Assembly: GCA_030064845.1 (NCBI GenBank)
Contig: JASJEC010000089.1
Location: 1-47,295, forward strand
Length of the DNA stretch: 47,295 nt
Direction of reading: 5' to 3'
From: Kiloniellales bacterium
GTDB lineage: Bacteria > Pseudomonadota > Alphaproteobacteria > Kiloniellales > JAKSDN01
Position 1 is the first letter of the stretch; every line of letters begins with the position of its first letter. Position numbers and translations under genes: made by a program. This document shows, piece by piece, positions 24,143 to 32,953 of this stretch. The notes under the pieces are model-generated. The model was not told the DNA's origin and did not search any database. It saw only the letters and a list, made by a program, of their open reading frames with translations.

Positions 24143-26707
24143 ATGCTGCGCGCCTTGCTGATTCCAGTCCTGCTGGCCGCTCTTCTGGCGACAGACCTCC
24201 CGGCCTTCGCCCAGACCGCGCAGGATCCCGCCCCGGCCGCTCAAGCCGCCGTGGCCAAGAACACGCCCGGCACAACTGCGGATAGGCCCGCGGCAAGCCC
24301 CGCCGAGGAGGCCGCCGCGAAGCAACTCGAGCGCTGGAGCCGCGTCCTCGACCGGGCCGAAGCGCAGATCGCGGAGGGGATTCGATCGCTTGCCCTGCTC
24401 GGCAGCCTCGAGCAGAGGGTCGACAAGGTGCGCAAGGAGGTCGACGAGGCCCGGCGGCCCCTGGGGCTGGAGGTCGAGCGAATCGCCGGCCTCATCGACG
24501 CGCTGGGCCCGCCACCGCAGGAGGGTGAGCCGCCAGAGTCGGCGGAGGTCACTGCGCAGCGCAGCGCACTGGACCAGCAGAAAAGCGTCCCCGAAGGCCG
24601 GCTGAAGACGCTCAATGTCCTCTTTCAGCGGACCAATCTGCTCGACGGTGCCATCGCCGAAGCGCGGGTCGACTTACTCAAGGCGCAGCTTCTCGTACGC
24701 ACACCATCGCTGCTTTCCGCCGACACCTGGGGGAGCGCCGCGGGCGAGTTCGTCGAGCTGGGCGCGCGGATCTTGGCCTCGCCCACGGTGTGGTATCAGT
24801 CGCCGGAGGTGAACGAAAAGGTCGGCGCGGCTTACCTTGCATTCGCGACCCTCGCCGTGCTGGCCGCGGCGGTCCTCGGCTGGTATCTGCGGCGCTGGTT
24901 GTCGCTGAGTTTCGGCCGCCGGCCAGGTGTCGAGGAGCCGAGCTACCGCATGCGCGTCTTCGCCGCGCTCGCCGAGGCGACGGCAATGACCGCCATCCCC
25001 ATCCTGGTCGTCGTGGTCGCCTACGGTGTGCTCGCCGGCCGTGGGCTCTTGTTCGGTTTGTTCCAGGATATCATGCAGGGAATCCTGGCCGCTGTGATCT
25101 GGGTGAGCGCGCTGCGCGGCTTGCCCCGCGCGATGCTGTCCCCCTCAATGCCGCATTGGCGGCTCCTCCGGGTCGGCGACCTTGCGGCGCGCCTTTGGTC
25201 TCGCCGGGCCTTCGAACTCGCTGTGATCATCGGCGTCGATCAGCTGATCACCTATCCCTTTCGGAATCTCGATCCCTCGCTGACGCTACAATACACGTAC
25301 TATTTCGTCGCCGACGGCGCTCTCGCTGCGGTGTTCCTGGCAATCGTTTTCGACAGACGGCTTTGGCGGACCCCCGAGCAGGAAGCGCGAGCCATCCGGG
25401 CCGGCCAGCCGTCGAGCCCAGCGCTGGACGATTCGGCACAGCGGAGCTCTTGGTGGCTTGCCGGCCGCGTGCTGGTTGGGACGCTCGCGCTGGCGATTCC
25501 GATCACAGGGCTCGCCGGCTACGGCGTTCTCTCCGAACACATCGCGTCGCGACTGACCGCGAGCGCAGGCATTTTCCTGGTCGCCCTGGTTCTCCACGGA
25601 TTGGCGCGCGATGTCGTCGCCGTCTTCACGCGCGAGGACGAGAGGCCGCCGGACCCGGGCGAGAAGGCCAACCCGATCTACGTCTGGTCGGTGCTGCTTC
25701 TCGACATCGGCCTGGTCGTCACGCTGGTCTCCTTCCTGGTGCCACTCTGGGGCGGCCGCTGGGAGAACATCTTCGAGCGCATCGCCTGGGCGATGACCGG
25801 GTTCACGATAGGCGGGCGCAGCTTCTCGCTGACCGACGTCCTCTTCGGCATCGTCGTCTTCATCATCCTCCTCGCCCTCATCCGCTTCATTCAGCGCTTC
25901 CTGGACGTGCGCGTCCTGCAGCAGACGCGCATGGACGCGGGCGTGCGCAACGCGGTCAATACCGGGATCGGCTATGCCGGCGTGTTGATTGCGGCGCTGA
26001 TCGCCATCGATACCGCGGGCATCGATCTCTCTGGACTCGCCCTTATCGCAGGCGCGCTGTCGGTGGGTATTGGCTTCGGCATGCAGAGCGTGGTCAGCAA
26101 CTTCGTCTCGGGTCTGATCCTGCTGGTCGAGCGACCGATCCAGGTGGGCGACTGGATCGTGGTCGGCCAGGACCAGGGCTACGTCAAACGCATCAGCGTG
26201 CGCAGCACCCAGATCCAGACCTTCTCCAACGCCTCGGTAATCGTCCCGAACTCCGAGCTCATCGCCGGCCGGGTGACGAACTGGATGTACAAGGACCGAT
26301 CCGGTCGCGTGGAGATACCGATCGGCGTGGCCTATGGATCGGACACGGCGAAGGTCCGTGAACTGCTGCTCCAGTGCGCCAAGTCGCACAGCAGCGTCAG
26401 CGCCCGGCCGCAGCCCAACGTCATGTTTATGGACTTCGGCGACAGCGCGCTACTCTTCCAGTTGCGATTCTACATTCGTGACATGGACAACTACCTGTCG
26501 GTAGCAAGCGACCTGCGGTTCGCCATCGACGCCGCCTTCCGGGAAGCCGGCATCGTGATCCCCTTCCCGCAGCGCGATGTGCACGTTATTCCGGCAAGCG
26601 GGCCAACGGATGTGGCCGAGGCAGAGCCGCCGTCAAGCCAGGTGCTGTCCATGCCCACGAGCCCGCGCACGAAAGAGAGCGCCGAAGGCCAGGACGGCAA
26701 GAAGTAG
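24143..26707 (+). CDS. DUF3772/MscS-family mechanosensitive channel
   Basis: 854 residues. Signal peptide LRALLIPVLLAALLATDLPAFA, then a Pro/Ala-rich stretch and a periplasmic DUF3772-like helical domain (about residues 50-230; WSRVLDRAEAQIAEGI, VDLLKAQLLVRTPSLL). About eleven membrane helices follow. The MscS pore helix is in GLALIAGALSVGIGFGMQSVVSNFVSGLILL (near 630-660), followed by the beta domain (ERPIQVGDWIVVG, SVRSTQIQTFSNASVIVPNSELI) and the C-terminal domain (VGVAYGSDTAKVRELL-type). This is the MscK/YbdG-sized class. The second of three MscS-type channels in the window. It precedes the rimK operon in the same direction but is 232 bp from it. Confidence 0.93.
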   Translation: MLRALLIPVLLAALLATDLPAFAQTAQDPAPAAQAAVAKNTPGTTADRPAASPAEEAAAKQLERWSRVLDRAEAQIAEGIRSLALLGSLEQRVDKVRKEVDEARRPLGLEVERIAGLIDALGPPPQEGEPPESAEVTAQRSALDQQKSVPEGRLKTLNVLFQRTNLLDGAIAEARVDLLKAQLLVRTPSLLSADTWGSAAGEFVELGARILASPTVWYQSPEVNEKVGAAYLAFATLAVLAAAVLGWYLRRWLSLSFGRRPGVEEPSYRMRVFAALAEATAMTAIPILVVVVAYGVLAGRGLLFGLFQDIMQGILAAVIWVSALRGLPRAMLSPSMPHWRLLRVGDLAARLWSRRAFELAVIIGVDQLITYPFRNLDPSLTLQYTYYFVADGALAAVFLAIVFDRRLWRTPEQEARAIRAGQPSSPALDDSAQRSSWWLAGRVLVGTLALAIPITGLAGYGVLSEHIASRLTASAGIFLVALVLHGLARDVVAVFTREDERPPDPGEKANPIYVWSVLLLDIGLVVTLVSFLVPLWGGRWENIFERIAWAMTGFTIGGRSFSLTDVLFGIVVFIILLALIRFIQRFLDVRVLQQTRMDAGVRNAVNTGIGYAGVLIAALIAIDTAGIDLSGLALIAGALSVGIGFGMQSVVSNFVSGLILLVERPIQVGDWIVVGQDQGYVKRISVRSTQIQTFSNASVIVPNSELIAGRVTNWMYKDRSGRVEIPIGVAYGSDTAKVRELLLQCAKSHSSVSARPQPNVMFMDFGDSALLFQLRFYIRDMDNYLSVASDLRFAIDAAFREAGIVIPFPQRDVHVIPASGPTDVAEAEPPSSQVLSMPTSPRTKESAEGQDGKK

Positions 26708-26855
26708 GCTCAAAGAGGCCTGCGAGAAAGCGACAACCCTATTCTGAAGAGCAGCACCATCCGCTGAACTTGTCGGAGTCGATCGCCACCGTCAGGGCCA
26801 TCGAGCTCCGCAGGGTTTCCACGGCCGGTCGTCCACCAGGTCCCAATTATCATAG

Positions 26856-26870
26856 TTTTTTTTGCTATAG
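26856..26870 (+). promoter_or_regulatory. T-tract motif upstream of the rimK operon
   Basis: TTTTTTTTGCTATAG, identical to 23931-23945. Here it is followed by an AT-rich run and TTGACA (26882-26887), which could be a -35 element for the operon that starts at 26940, though no good -10 is seen. Possibly an UP-element or the site of an AT-preferring regulator. Confidence 0.35.
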
Positions 26871-26939
26871 TCAAAAATTTATTGACATGAAGGGGTTTTT
26901 CTGTGATTTCAGGGAGCGCGCGCAGTGAGAGGAAGCGTC

Positions 26940-27245
26940 ATGACAGAGAAATCCATGGAGCGGCAGGTCGCCGAAGAACTCGCGGGGCTCTACGAGCGCC
27001 CGTTCGGCGGCAAGGAACGCGGGCGCTACAGAGTCTCGATGAAACACCTGCGCGCCTTGACGCGGCGAAGGCGCGTCACTGAAGACGTGATCCGGTCGAT
27101 CGGCGAGGAACTCTATGAACTGGGCTATGTCTTGATCGATCTCGAGTCCTACTTCGTTGTCTTGTCCCAGCGCACCTTCGTCAGCTATAGGCGCGTGAGC
27201 GACCGATGCCTCGGGGAAGCGCCCCCCCTCGTCGGCCATGCCTGA
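26940..27245 (+). CDS. Small protein of unknown function, first gene of the rimK operon
   Basis: 101 residues, basic, with no membrane segment. The central part RYRVSMKHLRALTRRRRVTEDVIRSIGEELYELGYVLIDL (in pieces) resembles a winged-helix or wHTH fold: a basic helix, then a second helix, then a strand pair ending SYFVVLSQRTFVSYRRV. I do not recognise a family. The ATG at 26940 is preferred to a GTG at 26925 because GAGAGGAAG lies just upstream. The stop overlaps the next gene by 8 bp. In Pseudomonas rimK is cotranscribed with a small gene rimA and a protease gene rimB; this gene is in the position of rimA, but I cannot claim homology. Confidence 0.75.
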   Translation: MTEKSMERQVAEELAGLYERPFGGKERGRYRVSMKHLRALTRRRRVTEDVIRSIGEELYELGYVLIDLESYFVVLSQRTFVSYRRVSDRCLGEAPPLVGHA

Positions 27246-27759
27246 GCCAGGCCTGCCCGGTTCTTCCCCCGGGCAGCATGCAAAAATACGTCGATCGAGA
27301 TCAGAGAAAGCCATCGTCGGATGGCGCGAATGGGTCTCGCTACCTGGCCTCGGCATTGAGCAGATCAAGGCAAAGATCGACACCGGTGCTCGAACGTCCG
27401 CGCTCCATGCCTATCGGGTGAAGCCTTTCAGACGCGGTGGGAAGCGCTTCGTTCGTTTCTACCTGCACCCCGTTCAGCGTCGGCGACAGCCGGAAATCCT
27501 GTGCGAGGCGCCGGTCATCGACGAGCGGGTCGTCACGTCATCGAACGGCAAGCAGGAGCACCGCTACGTGGTCAAGGTCCAGCTTCGCGTCGGCGAGATG
27601 GAGTGGCCCATCGAGGTCACTCTGACCAACCGTGACGAAATGGGATTTCGAATGCTCCTCGGACGACAGGCATTGCGCAGACGCTTCATCGTCGATCCCG
27701 GAAGCTCGTTCAAGAGCAGCAGACCGCAGGCGAAGAAAAGGAAAGGAAAAGTCGGATGA
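27238..27759 (+). CDS. Retropepsin-like ATP-dependent zinc protease family (RimB-like)
   Basis: 173 residues of the PF05618 family, which has a retropepsin fold and is annotated as putative ATP-dependent zinc protease. The catalytic Asp is in [13 protein letters not shown] (near residues 42-54), preceded by [15 protein letters not shown] and followed by [20 protein letters not shown], the second family block. The Pseudomonas counterpart RimB acts with RimK, trimming the glutamate tails that RimK adds to ribosomal protein S6. It overlaps both neighbours (8 bp with the small gene, 4 bp with rimK), which supports one functional unit. Confidence 0.9.
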   Translation: MPEPGLPGSSPGQHAKIRRSRSEKAIVGWREWVSLPGLGIEQIKAKIDTGARTSALHAYRVKPFRRGGKRFVRFYLHPVQRRRQPEILCEAPVIDERVVTSSNGKQEHRYVVKVQLRVGEMEWPIEVTLTNRDEMGFRMLLGRQALRRRFIVDPGSSFKSSRPQAKKRKGKVG

Positions 27760-28661
27760 AGATCGCGCTCATGGCTCGAAATCCGAATCTCTATTCGCAT
27801 CAACGGCTTGTCGAAGCCGCCGAGCAGCGCGGCCACCAGATCGAGATCATCGATACGCTGCGTGTCTACATTAACATCGCCTCCCATCGGCCTGAAATCC
27901 GTTACAAGGGCGAGAAGCTCGAAGGCTTCGACGCCGTCATTCCGCGTATCGGCGCATCGGTCACCTTCTTCGGCACCGCGGTCCTCCGTCAGTTCGAGGT
28001 CATGGGCGTCTATCCGCTGAATGAATCGGTGGCGATCAGCCGGTCGCGGGACAAGCTGCGGAGCCTCCAGCTCCTGGCCAGAAAAGGCATCGGGCTGCCC
28101 GTCTCGGTGTTTGCCCACTCGACGAGCCAGGCGGAAGACATTCTGGAAATTCTCGGCGGCGCCCCGGTTGTCATCAAGCTGCTGGAGGGAACGCAGGGGA
28201 TCGGCGTGGTGCTGGGAGAGACACCCGGCGCGGCCAAGAGCATGATTCAGGCCTTCGGTGGCCTGCGCGCTAACATCCTGGTGCAGGAGTTCATCAAGGA
28301 GGCGGGCAGCAAGGACATCCGCTGCCTGGTGGTCGGCGACAGGGTCGTTGCTTCTATGATGCGGCAGGGCGCCGAAGGCGACTTCCGATCCAACCTGCAC
28401 CGCGGCGGCAAGGCGGAAAAGATCAAGATCACGCCGGAGGAACGCTCTACGGCGGTGCGCGCGGCCAACATCATGGGCCTGAACGTCTGCGGCGTGGATA
28501 TGCTGCGGTCGAACCACGGTCCCGTGGTCATGGAGGTCAACTCGTCGCCCGGGCTGGAAGGCGTCGAGAAAGCGACCGGTATCGACGTCGCCGGCCAGAT
28601 CATCGGGTTCCTGGAAAAGAACGCCAAGCCGAACAAGACAAGGACGCGCGGTAGAGGCTAG
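27756..28661 (+). CDS. rimK: RimK-family ATP-grasp alpha-L-glutamate ligase
   Basis: 301 residues. RimK adds glutamate residues one by one to a C-terminal acceptor (ribosomal protein S6 in E. coli); related enzymes make short glutamyl peptides such as NAAG. Seen here: pre-ATP-grasp domain [16 protein letters not shown] and [23 protein letters not shown], then the ATP-grasp part with [35 protein letters not shown] (ATP-binding loop), [33 protein letters not shown] and the metal-binding [15 protein letters not shown]. Length and motifs are complete. ATGA overlap with the protease gene upstream. The acceptor in this organism is not shown; the desuccinylase/aspartoacylase gene downstream leaves a small-molecule product possible. 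Confidence 0.94.
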   Translation: MKIALMARNPNLYSHQRLVEAAEQRGHQIEIIDTLRVYINIASHRPEIRYKGEKLEGFDAVIPRIGASVTFFGTAVLRQFEVMGVYPLNESVAISRSRDKLRSLQLLARKGIGLPVSVFAHSTSQAEDILEILGGAPVVIKLLEGTQGIGVVLGETPGAAKSMIQAFGGLRANILVQEFIKEAGSKDIRCLVVGDRVVASMMRQGAEGDFRSNLHRGGKAEKIKITPEERSTAVRAANIMGLNVCGVDMLRSNHGPVVMEVNSSPGLEGVEKATGIDVAGQIIGFLEKNAKPNKTRTRGRG

Positions 28662-28750
28662 ACGCGAGCTTGGGCCGCAATCGGCTCCGACCCTGGATCT
28701 CCGCGGTCCGACTCCCCCTTTTTGGGGCGATTGCTTGAGGAGAAGGCAAC

Positions 28751-29590
28751 ATGGATGAGGTCTCCATTTGGGCGAAGGAAGTGAGCGAAGCCGCTTCGAG
28801 CCTCGTGGGCGGAATTGTCGACTACCTACCGGTTCTCCTCGGCGCCATACTCATCTTGCTGCTGGGATGGCTGGCGGCGCGGCTCTTCCGTTCGGCAGGC
28901 GTCCGCTTGGCCCTTTGGCTCAACGGCTTCTTCGATCGTCGATTCGGCCCGGAGCGGGCACGGCACCTGAAGCTCTCGAACACCGGCGTCAAGCTGCTCG
29001 GCAACCTGACCTTTTGGTTGATTATTCTGTTCTTTGTGACGGCCGCCGCGCGCATGCTGGGCCTGGAAGCCTTTTCTACCTGGTTGGACCGCGTCGTGGC
29101 CTATCTGCCGACTCTCCTGGCAGGCGGCCTGATCATCTTGGTCGGCGTGCTGATCAGCGCGCTGGCGCGGGACCTGACCTTCGCCACAATAGCCTCGGCC
29201 GGCGTCCCCCACGCCGAATTGTTCGGCCGCGGCGTCCAGTCGGCGATCCTCGTGACGGCGCTGGTTCTCGGCATCAACCAAGTCGGCATCGACGTGACGC
29301 TGCTGGTCACGCTGATCGGAATCTTGGTGGGCGCCCTTGCGGGTAGCTTGGCCCTGGCCTTCGCCCTCGGCGCGCGCAGCTTCGTCGGCAATCTCATCGG
29401 CGCGCACTACCTGCAGCAACACTTCAAGCCGGGACAACAGGCCAGAATGGGCGAGATCGAGGGAGAGATCCTCGAGCTGACGCCGGTCAGCGTCATTCTA
29501 GCGACGGAAAATGGGCGGGCCATTGTTCCCGCCAAGGCTTTCAGCGACGCGACCACCCTGCTCTTCACTGAGGCTCACGGCGATGAATAG
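28751..29590 (+). CDS. Small MscS-type channel / TM-helix-repeat protein
   Basis: 279 residues with five to six membrane helices and a short cytosolic C-terminal beta domain. N-terminal VDYLPVLLGAILILLLGWLAARL and the later VAYLPTLLAGGLIILVGVLISALARDL are two copies of the conserved TM-helix motif (PF05552) of the CmpX/MscS-like group. The pore-lining segment GALAGSLALAFALGARSFVGNLIGAHYL matches the MscS TM3 pattern of small Ala/Gly residues. The large MscS cytosolic vestibule is mostly missing. The downstream gene overlaps it by 8 bp. Starts 89 bp after rimK, with TTGAGGAGAAGG before the ATG. Third MscS-type channel in the window. Confidence 0.88.
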   Translation: MDEVSIWAKEVSEAASSLVGGIVDYLPVLLGAILILLLGWLAARLFRSAGVRLALWLNGFFDRRFGPERARHLKLSNTGVKLLGNLTFWLIILFFVTAAARMLGLEAFSTWLDRVVAYLPTLLAGGLIILVGVLISALARDLTFATIASAGVPHAELFGRGVQSAILVTALVLGINQVGIDVTLLVTLIGILVGALAGSLALAFALGARSFVGNLIGAHYLQQHFKPGQQARMGEIEGEILELTPVSVILATENGRAIVPAKAFSDATTLLFTEAHGDE

Positions 29591-30431
29591 ATCAACGCAG
29601 CTCAGCATCGCGTTCCTCAAGACGCACCCCGCCGCTGCGGCGCGAGTGCTGGATCAACTGCCGCCAAGGGAAGCGGCGGCCTTCATCGCGCAGGTGCCCG
29701 AGGACATAGCGGCGCCCGTCTTGAACCTCTTGCAGACCGGCCGGGCGGCCCAGATCCTGGCCCAGAGCACACCACAGGCGGCGGTCGACCTGCTGATGGA
29801 AATGGCTACGCCCTCGCGCTCCGTGGTCTTGCGCGCTCTGCCCAAGGATGCTCTGGAAGCCATCCTGGCGGCTGCTCCCAAGAGGAAATCCGCGGCTCTG
29901 CGCCGGTTCCTCTCTCACGACCCAGGCACCGTTGGCGCCTGGATGGATGCGCCGCAGGCCACCTTCGGCCCGGACATAACGGTTGGAGCTTGCCTGAGCG
30001 CGGTCCGCCAGTCGGCGCGCCGGCTCGGCTCCTCGGTTTGCGTTGTCGACGAAAAGCGGCGGTTGCTTGGGCTCGTGGCGGTCGACGTCCTTCTGAGCGC
30101 GGAGGACCAGGCGCCGCTCGGCGAGATCATGCGGCGCGAGGTCGAGTGGTTGGCTCCACAGGCGACGCTTGCTGCGGCTGTCTCGTCAAGAGCCTGGGAA
30201 ACCGCCCTCACCATGCCGGTCTGCGAGCGAGGCCGCCGTCTGATCGGCATTCTCCACTTCGAAAGCTTGCGCGAGGGCCTGGTCGACGATCAAAGCCCCC
30301 TTGGAGCTGCGCGGATGAACGTGATGCTGACGCATCTCGCGCAGGCTTTCCTGGTGACCTTGTCGGGCTTGTTGCGCATCGCCATCGCCGAGCCGGAGAT
30401 TACGAGGCTCTCTGAAGGTCAGGAGACTTGA
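29583..30431 (+). CDS. MgtE-N/CBS protein without a membrane domain
   Basis: 282 residues. The first ~125 form an MgtE_N-like superhelical domain (AARVLDQLPPREAAAFIAQVPEDIAAPVLN-type repeats; LMEMATPSRSVVLRALPKDALEAILA). A CBS-pair-like region follows (TVGACLSAVRQSARRLGSSVCVVDEKRRLLGLVAVDVLL; ATLAAAVSSRAWETALTMPVCERGRRLIGILHFESL). The last ~50 residues have one weak hydrophobic stretch (LTHLAQAFLVTLSGLLRIAIA), far short of the five-helix MgtE pore. Starts at 29583 with GAGG eight bases upstream, overlapping the channel gene by 8 bp, and abuts mgtE exactly (stop 30431, next ATG 30432). Probably a paralogue that senses Mg2+ or nucleotide and modulates MgtE; inferred. Confidence 0.85.
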   Translation: MNRSTQLSIAFLKTHPAAAARVLDQLPPREAAAFIAQVPEDIAAPVLNLLQTGRAAQILAQSTPQAAVDLLMEMATPSRSVVLRALPKDALEAILAAAPKRKSAALRRFLSHDPGTVGAWMDAPQATFGPDITVGACLSAVRQSARRLGSSVCVVDEKRRLLGLVAVDVLLSAEDQAPLGEIMRREVEWLAPQATLAAAVSSRAWETALTMPVCERGRRLIGILHFESLREGLVDDQSPLGAARMNVMLTHLAQAFLVTLSGLLRIAIAEPEITRLSEGQET

Positions 30432-31739
30432 ATGGCTAGTCCTGCCGAAGCAGCGTCGGTCGCACTCAACCGACACTATCTGAGGGATTTTCCGCTCGAT
30501 GCGGCAAGACAAGCGGAGGACATGCCGCCCGCCGAGATCGCGGAGACGCTCGCGGTACAGCCGGCTGAGGTTGTCGCGCCCTTCGTGGCCTGGATGGCGC
30601 CGGATCTCGCCGCCGATCTGATGCGGCACCTGCCCGAGCCGCTGGCCAGGCGCTTGCTCATGGACATGAGCCCGAACGCCGCGCTGACGCTGCTCGGCCA
30701 CTTCGATGTCGACGAACGCGAGCGTTATCTCGGGCTGCTCGATAGCTCTCTGCAAGACGAACTGCGGGAACTCATGACTTATCCGGACGACAGCGCCGGC
30801 CGCCTCATGGAAACCAGGATCGGCGTGTTCCGCCCGAATATGACGGTGGCCACGGCCTTGGACCGTCTCCGCCAGTCGACGCTGCGCGGTCTGCACACGC
30901 TGTTTCTGGCCGACGACGAAAACCGCTTGTCGGGGCAAGTGGCGATCCACGACGTCGCGACCGCGGCGCTGGACCAGACCTTGGGCGAGATCTCGTCTCC
31001 CATCAAGGTATCGGTTCAGGCCACGGCGCCGCGCGACGAGGTCGTCGAAGTGCTCGAGACGTCGCGGCTGCCGAACATACCGGTCGTCGACCTCGATGGC
31101 CGTCTGGTCGGCGTCGTCCGCTACTCGAGCCTGGTGAGAGCGCTGGAGGAGGCCGCCAGCGGCGCGCTCCAGACAATGGTCGGCGCCAGCAGGGACGAAA
31201 GGGCACTTTCCCCCGTCACCTTTGCCGTCCGCAAGCGCCTGCCCTGGCTGCAGGTCAACCTGCTGACCGCCTTTCTGGCGGCTGCGGTGGTCGGTCTGTT
31301 CGAGGAGACGATTGCGCAAGTGACGGCCTTGGCCGTTCTGCTACCGGTCGTCGCTGGGCAATCAGGCAATGCCGGGGCGCAAGCGCTTGCCGTCACGATG
31401 CGTGGCCTCGCGCTCCGGGAGATCACCGTCAGGCACTGGTTCGCCGTGACTTTCAAAGAGGTCAACGTCGGCTTCATAAACGGTTTGGCGATCGCCCTGA
31501 CCTGCGGCATCGGCGTCTTGGTCTGGAGCGGGTCCCTCGGACTGGTTGTCGTCATCGCAACATCGATGGTGCTGGCGATGGTTGCAGCCGGTTTTGCCGG
31601 CGCGCTTGTACCGATCACCTTGAAGCGGTTGGGTCAGGATCCCGCGCAATCCTCGTCCATCATCCTGACGACGGTCACGGATATCGCCGGCTTCTTCTCC
31701 TTCCTCGGAATCGCGACCCTGCTGATGTCGATGCTATGA
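30432..31739 (+). CDS. mgtE: MgtE magnesium transporter
   Basis: 435 residues. MgtE_N domain (about 20-125; LMRHLPEPLARRLLMDMSPNAALTLLGHFDVDER), CBS pair (about 130-255; YPDDSAGRLMETRIG, FLADDENRLSGQVAIHDV, LPNIPVVDLDGRLVGVV), connecting helix, then five membrane helices with the family signature PVVAGQSGNAGAQALAV (near 310-326) and TMRGLALREI. The conserved acidic residue of TM5 may be in TVTDIAGFFSFLGIATLL. A Mg2+ channel of the inner membrane whose cytosolic domains sense Mg2+. Coupled to the genes on both sides (adjacent upstream; ATGA overlap downstream). Confidence 0.95.
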   Translation: MASPAEAASVALNRHYLRDFPLDAARQAEDMPPAEIAETLAVQPAEVVAPFVAWMAPDLAADLMRHLPEPLARRLLMDMSPNAALTLLGHFDVDERERYLGLLDSSLQDELRELMTYPDDSAGRLMETRIGVFRPNMTVATALDRLRQSTLRGLHTLFLADDENRLSGQVAIHDVATAALDQTLGEISSPIKVSVQATAPRDEVVEVLETSRLPNIPVVDLDGRLVGVVRYSSLVRALEEAASGALQTMVGASRDERALSPVTFAVRKRLPWLQVNLLTAFLAAAVVGLFEETIAQVTALAVLLPVVAGQSGNAGAQALAVTMRGLALREITVRHWFAVTFKEVNVGFINGLAIALTCGIGVLVWSGSLGLVVVIATSMVLAMVAAGFAGALVPITLKRLGQDPAQSSSIILTTVTDIAGFFSFLGIATLLMSML

Positions 31740-32896
31740 GGACGTCGCGGGAAAAGGGCCGGACGGCTCAGTCGGACAGTGCGATTTTCGACAAAGGCCC
31801 CGAAGAACCAGCATCGTCGACACGTCGGGGCCAATCGAACCCACCACAGCCGCCGATCGTCATCGGCGGCGTGGAGGTTCGCGCCGGGACCAGGGCCACG
31901 ATCGACATGCGCATCACGGACCTTTCGACGCACACCCCGCTGACGGCGCCTGTCCAGGTCATTCACGGTCGAAGAACAGGCCCAAAGCTGTTCGTTTGCG
32001 CGGCCCTGCACGGCGACGAGATCAACGGGGTGGAAATCATCCGCCGCCTCTTGCGATTGAGCGCGCTCACGCGACTGCGCGGCACGCTCATCGCGGTGCC
32101 GATCGTGAATGTGCCCGGCTTCCTATCGTTGTCGCGCTACTTGCCCGACCGGCGCGATCTCAATCGCAGCTTCCCAGGTTCTCCAAAAGGATCCTTGGCC
32201 GGCCGTCTAGCACACCTCTTCCTGGGCGAAATTGTCAAGAATTCGACGCACGGCATTGATCTGCATACCGGCGCGATCCACAGGGACAACTTTCCGCAGG
32301 TTCGCGGCAACCTTGACGATCCGGAAACCGAGCGGCTGGCGCGGGCTTTCGGCGTTCCCCTGATGGTCAACACTGGCTTCCGGGAGGGTAGCCTGCGCGA
32401 GGCAGCGTCTCGCAGCGGTGTGCCGGTCATCGTCTACGAGGCCGGCGAGGCCTTGCGATTCGCGGAACCCTGCATTCGCGCAGGGGTCAAGGGCATTGTG
32501 CGCGTCCTGCGATCACTGGAAATGCTGCCGACGCGAAAAGCGAGAGGAAAGGCGCGCGAGCCGCTCGTCATCCGTTCCAGCAACTGGGTACGGGCGCCTC
32601 AGAGCGGGCTGCTGCGCGCCGTCGTCGGTCTCGGCAGTCAGATCAGGCAAGGCGAGCTCCTTGGCGTGATCGCCGACCCTTTCGGCGAGAACGAGATGGC
32701 GGTGACAAGCGGCAGCGACGGCGTCGTGATCGGGAGAACCAACCTGCCGCTCGTGCACGAGGGCGATGCGCTCTTTCACATTGCCCATCACGAGGGCACC
32801 CAAATCGTCGCTCGCTCGTTGGAAGCCTTCGAACCCGAGGCCGAATACGAGGTCGGGCTGACCTCCGAACTGACCGACGATCCGCCGATCGTTTAG
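31736..32896 (+). CDS. Succinylglutamate desuccinylase/aspartoacylase-family protein
   Basis: 386 residues of the AstE/AspA zinc-carboxypeptidase superfamily. Zinc ligands are in LHGDEINGVEI (His and Glu, near residues 92-102) and GIDLHTGAIHRDNFPQ (His near 174); DRRDLNRSFPGSP matches the family's substrate-binding block, and the second half carries VIYEAGEALRF with the catalytic Glu. A C-terminal biotinyl-lipoyl-like beta domain (APQSGLLRAVVGLGSQIRQGELLGVIADP) is present as in many bacterial members. It hydrolyses an N-acyl amino acid or related amide; genes of this family often accompany rimK and the retropepsin-like protease. ATGA overlap with mgtE. The first ~45 residues are unrelated and disordered-looking. 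Confidence 0.9.
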   Translation: MRTSREKGRTAQSDSAIFDKGPEEPASSTRRGQSNPPQPPIVIGGVEVRAGTRATIDMRITDLSTHTPLTAPVQVIHGRRTGPKLFVCAALHGDEINGVEIIRRLLRLSALTRLRGTLIAVPIVNVPGFLSLSRYLPDRRDLNRSFPGSPKGSLAGRLAHLFLGEIVKNSTHGIDLHTGAIHRDNFPQVRGNLDDPETERLARAFGVPLMVNTGFREGSLREAASRSGVPVIVYEAGEALRFAEPCIRAGVKGIVRVLRSLEMLPTRKARGKAREPLVIRSSNWVRAPQSGLLRAVVGLGSQIRQGELLGVIADPFGENEMAVTSGSDGVVIGRTNLPLVHEGDALFHIAHHEGTQIVARSLEAFEPEAEYEVGLTSELTDDPPIV

Positions 32897-32953
32897 GCTG
32901 GCGACTCCGACGACACGACGAGCGGGCCGGAGAAGGGCCTCGAGGTTGCGCGC

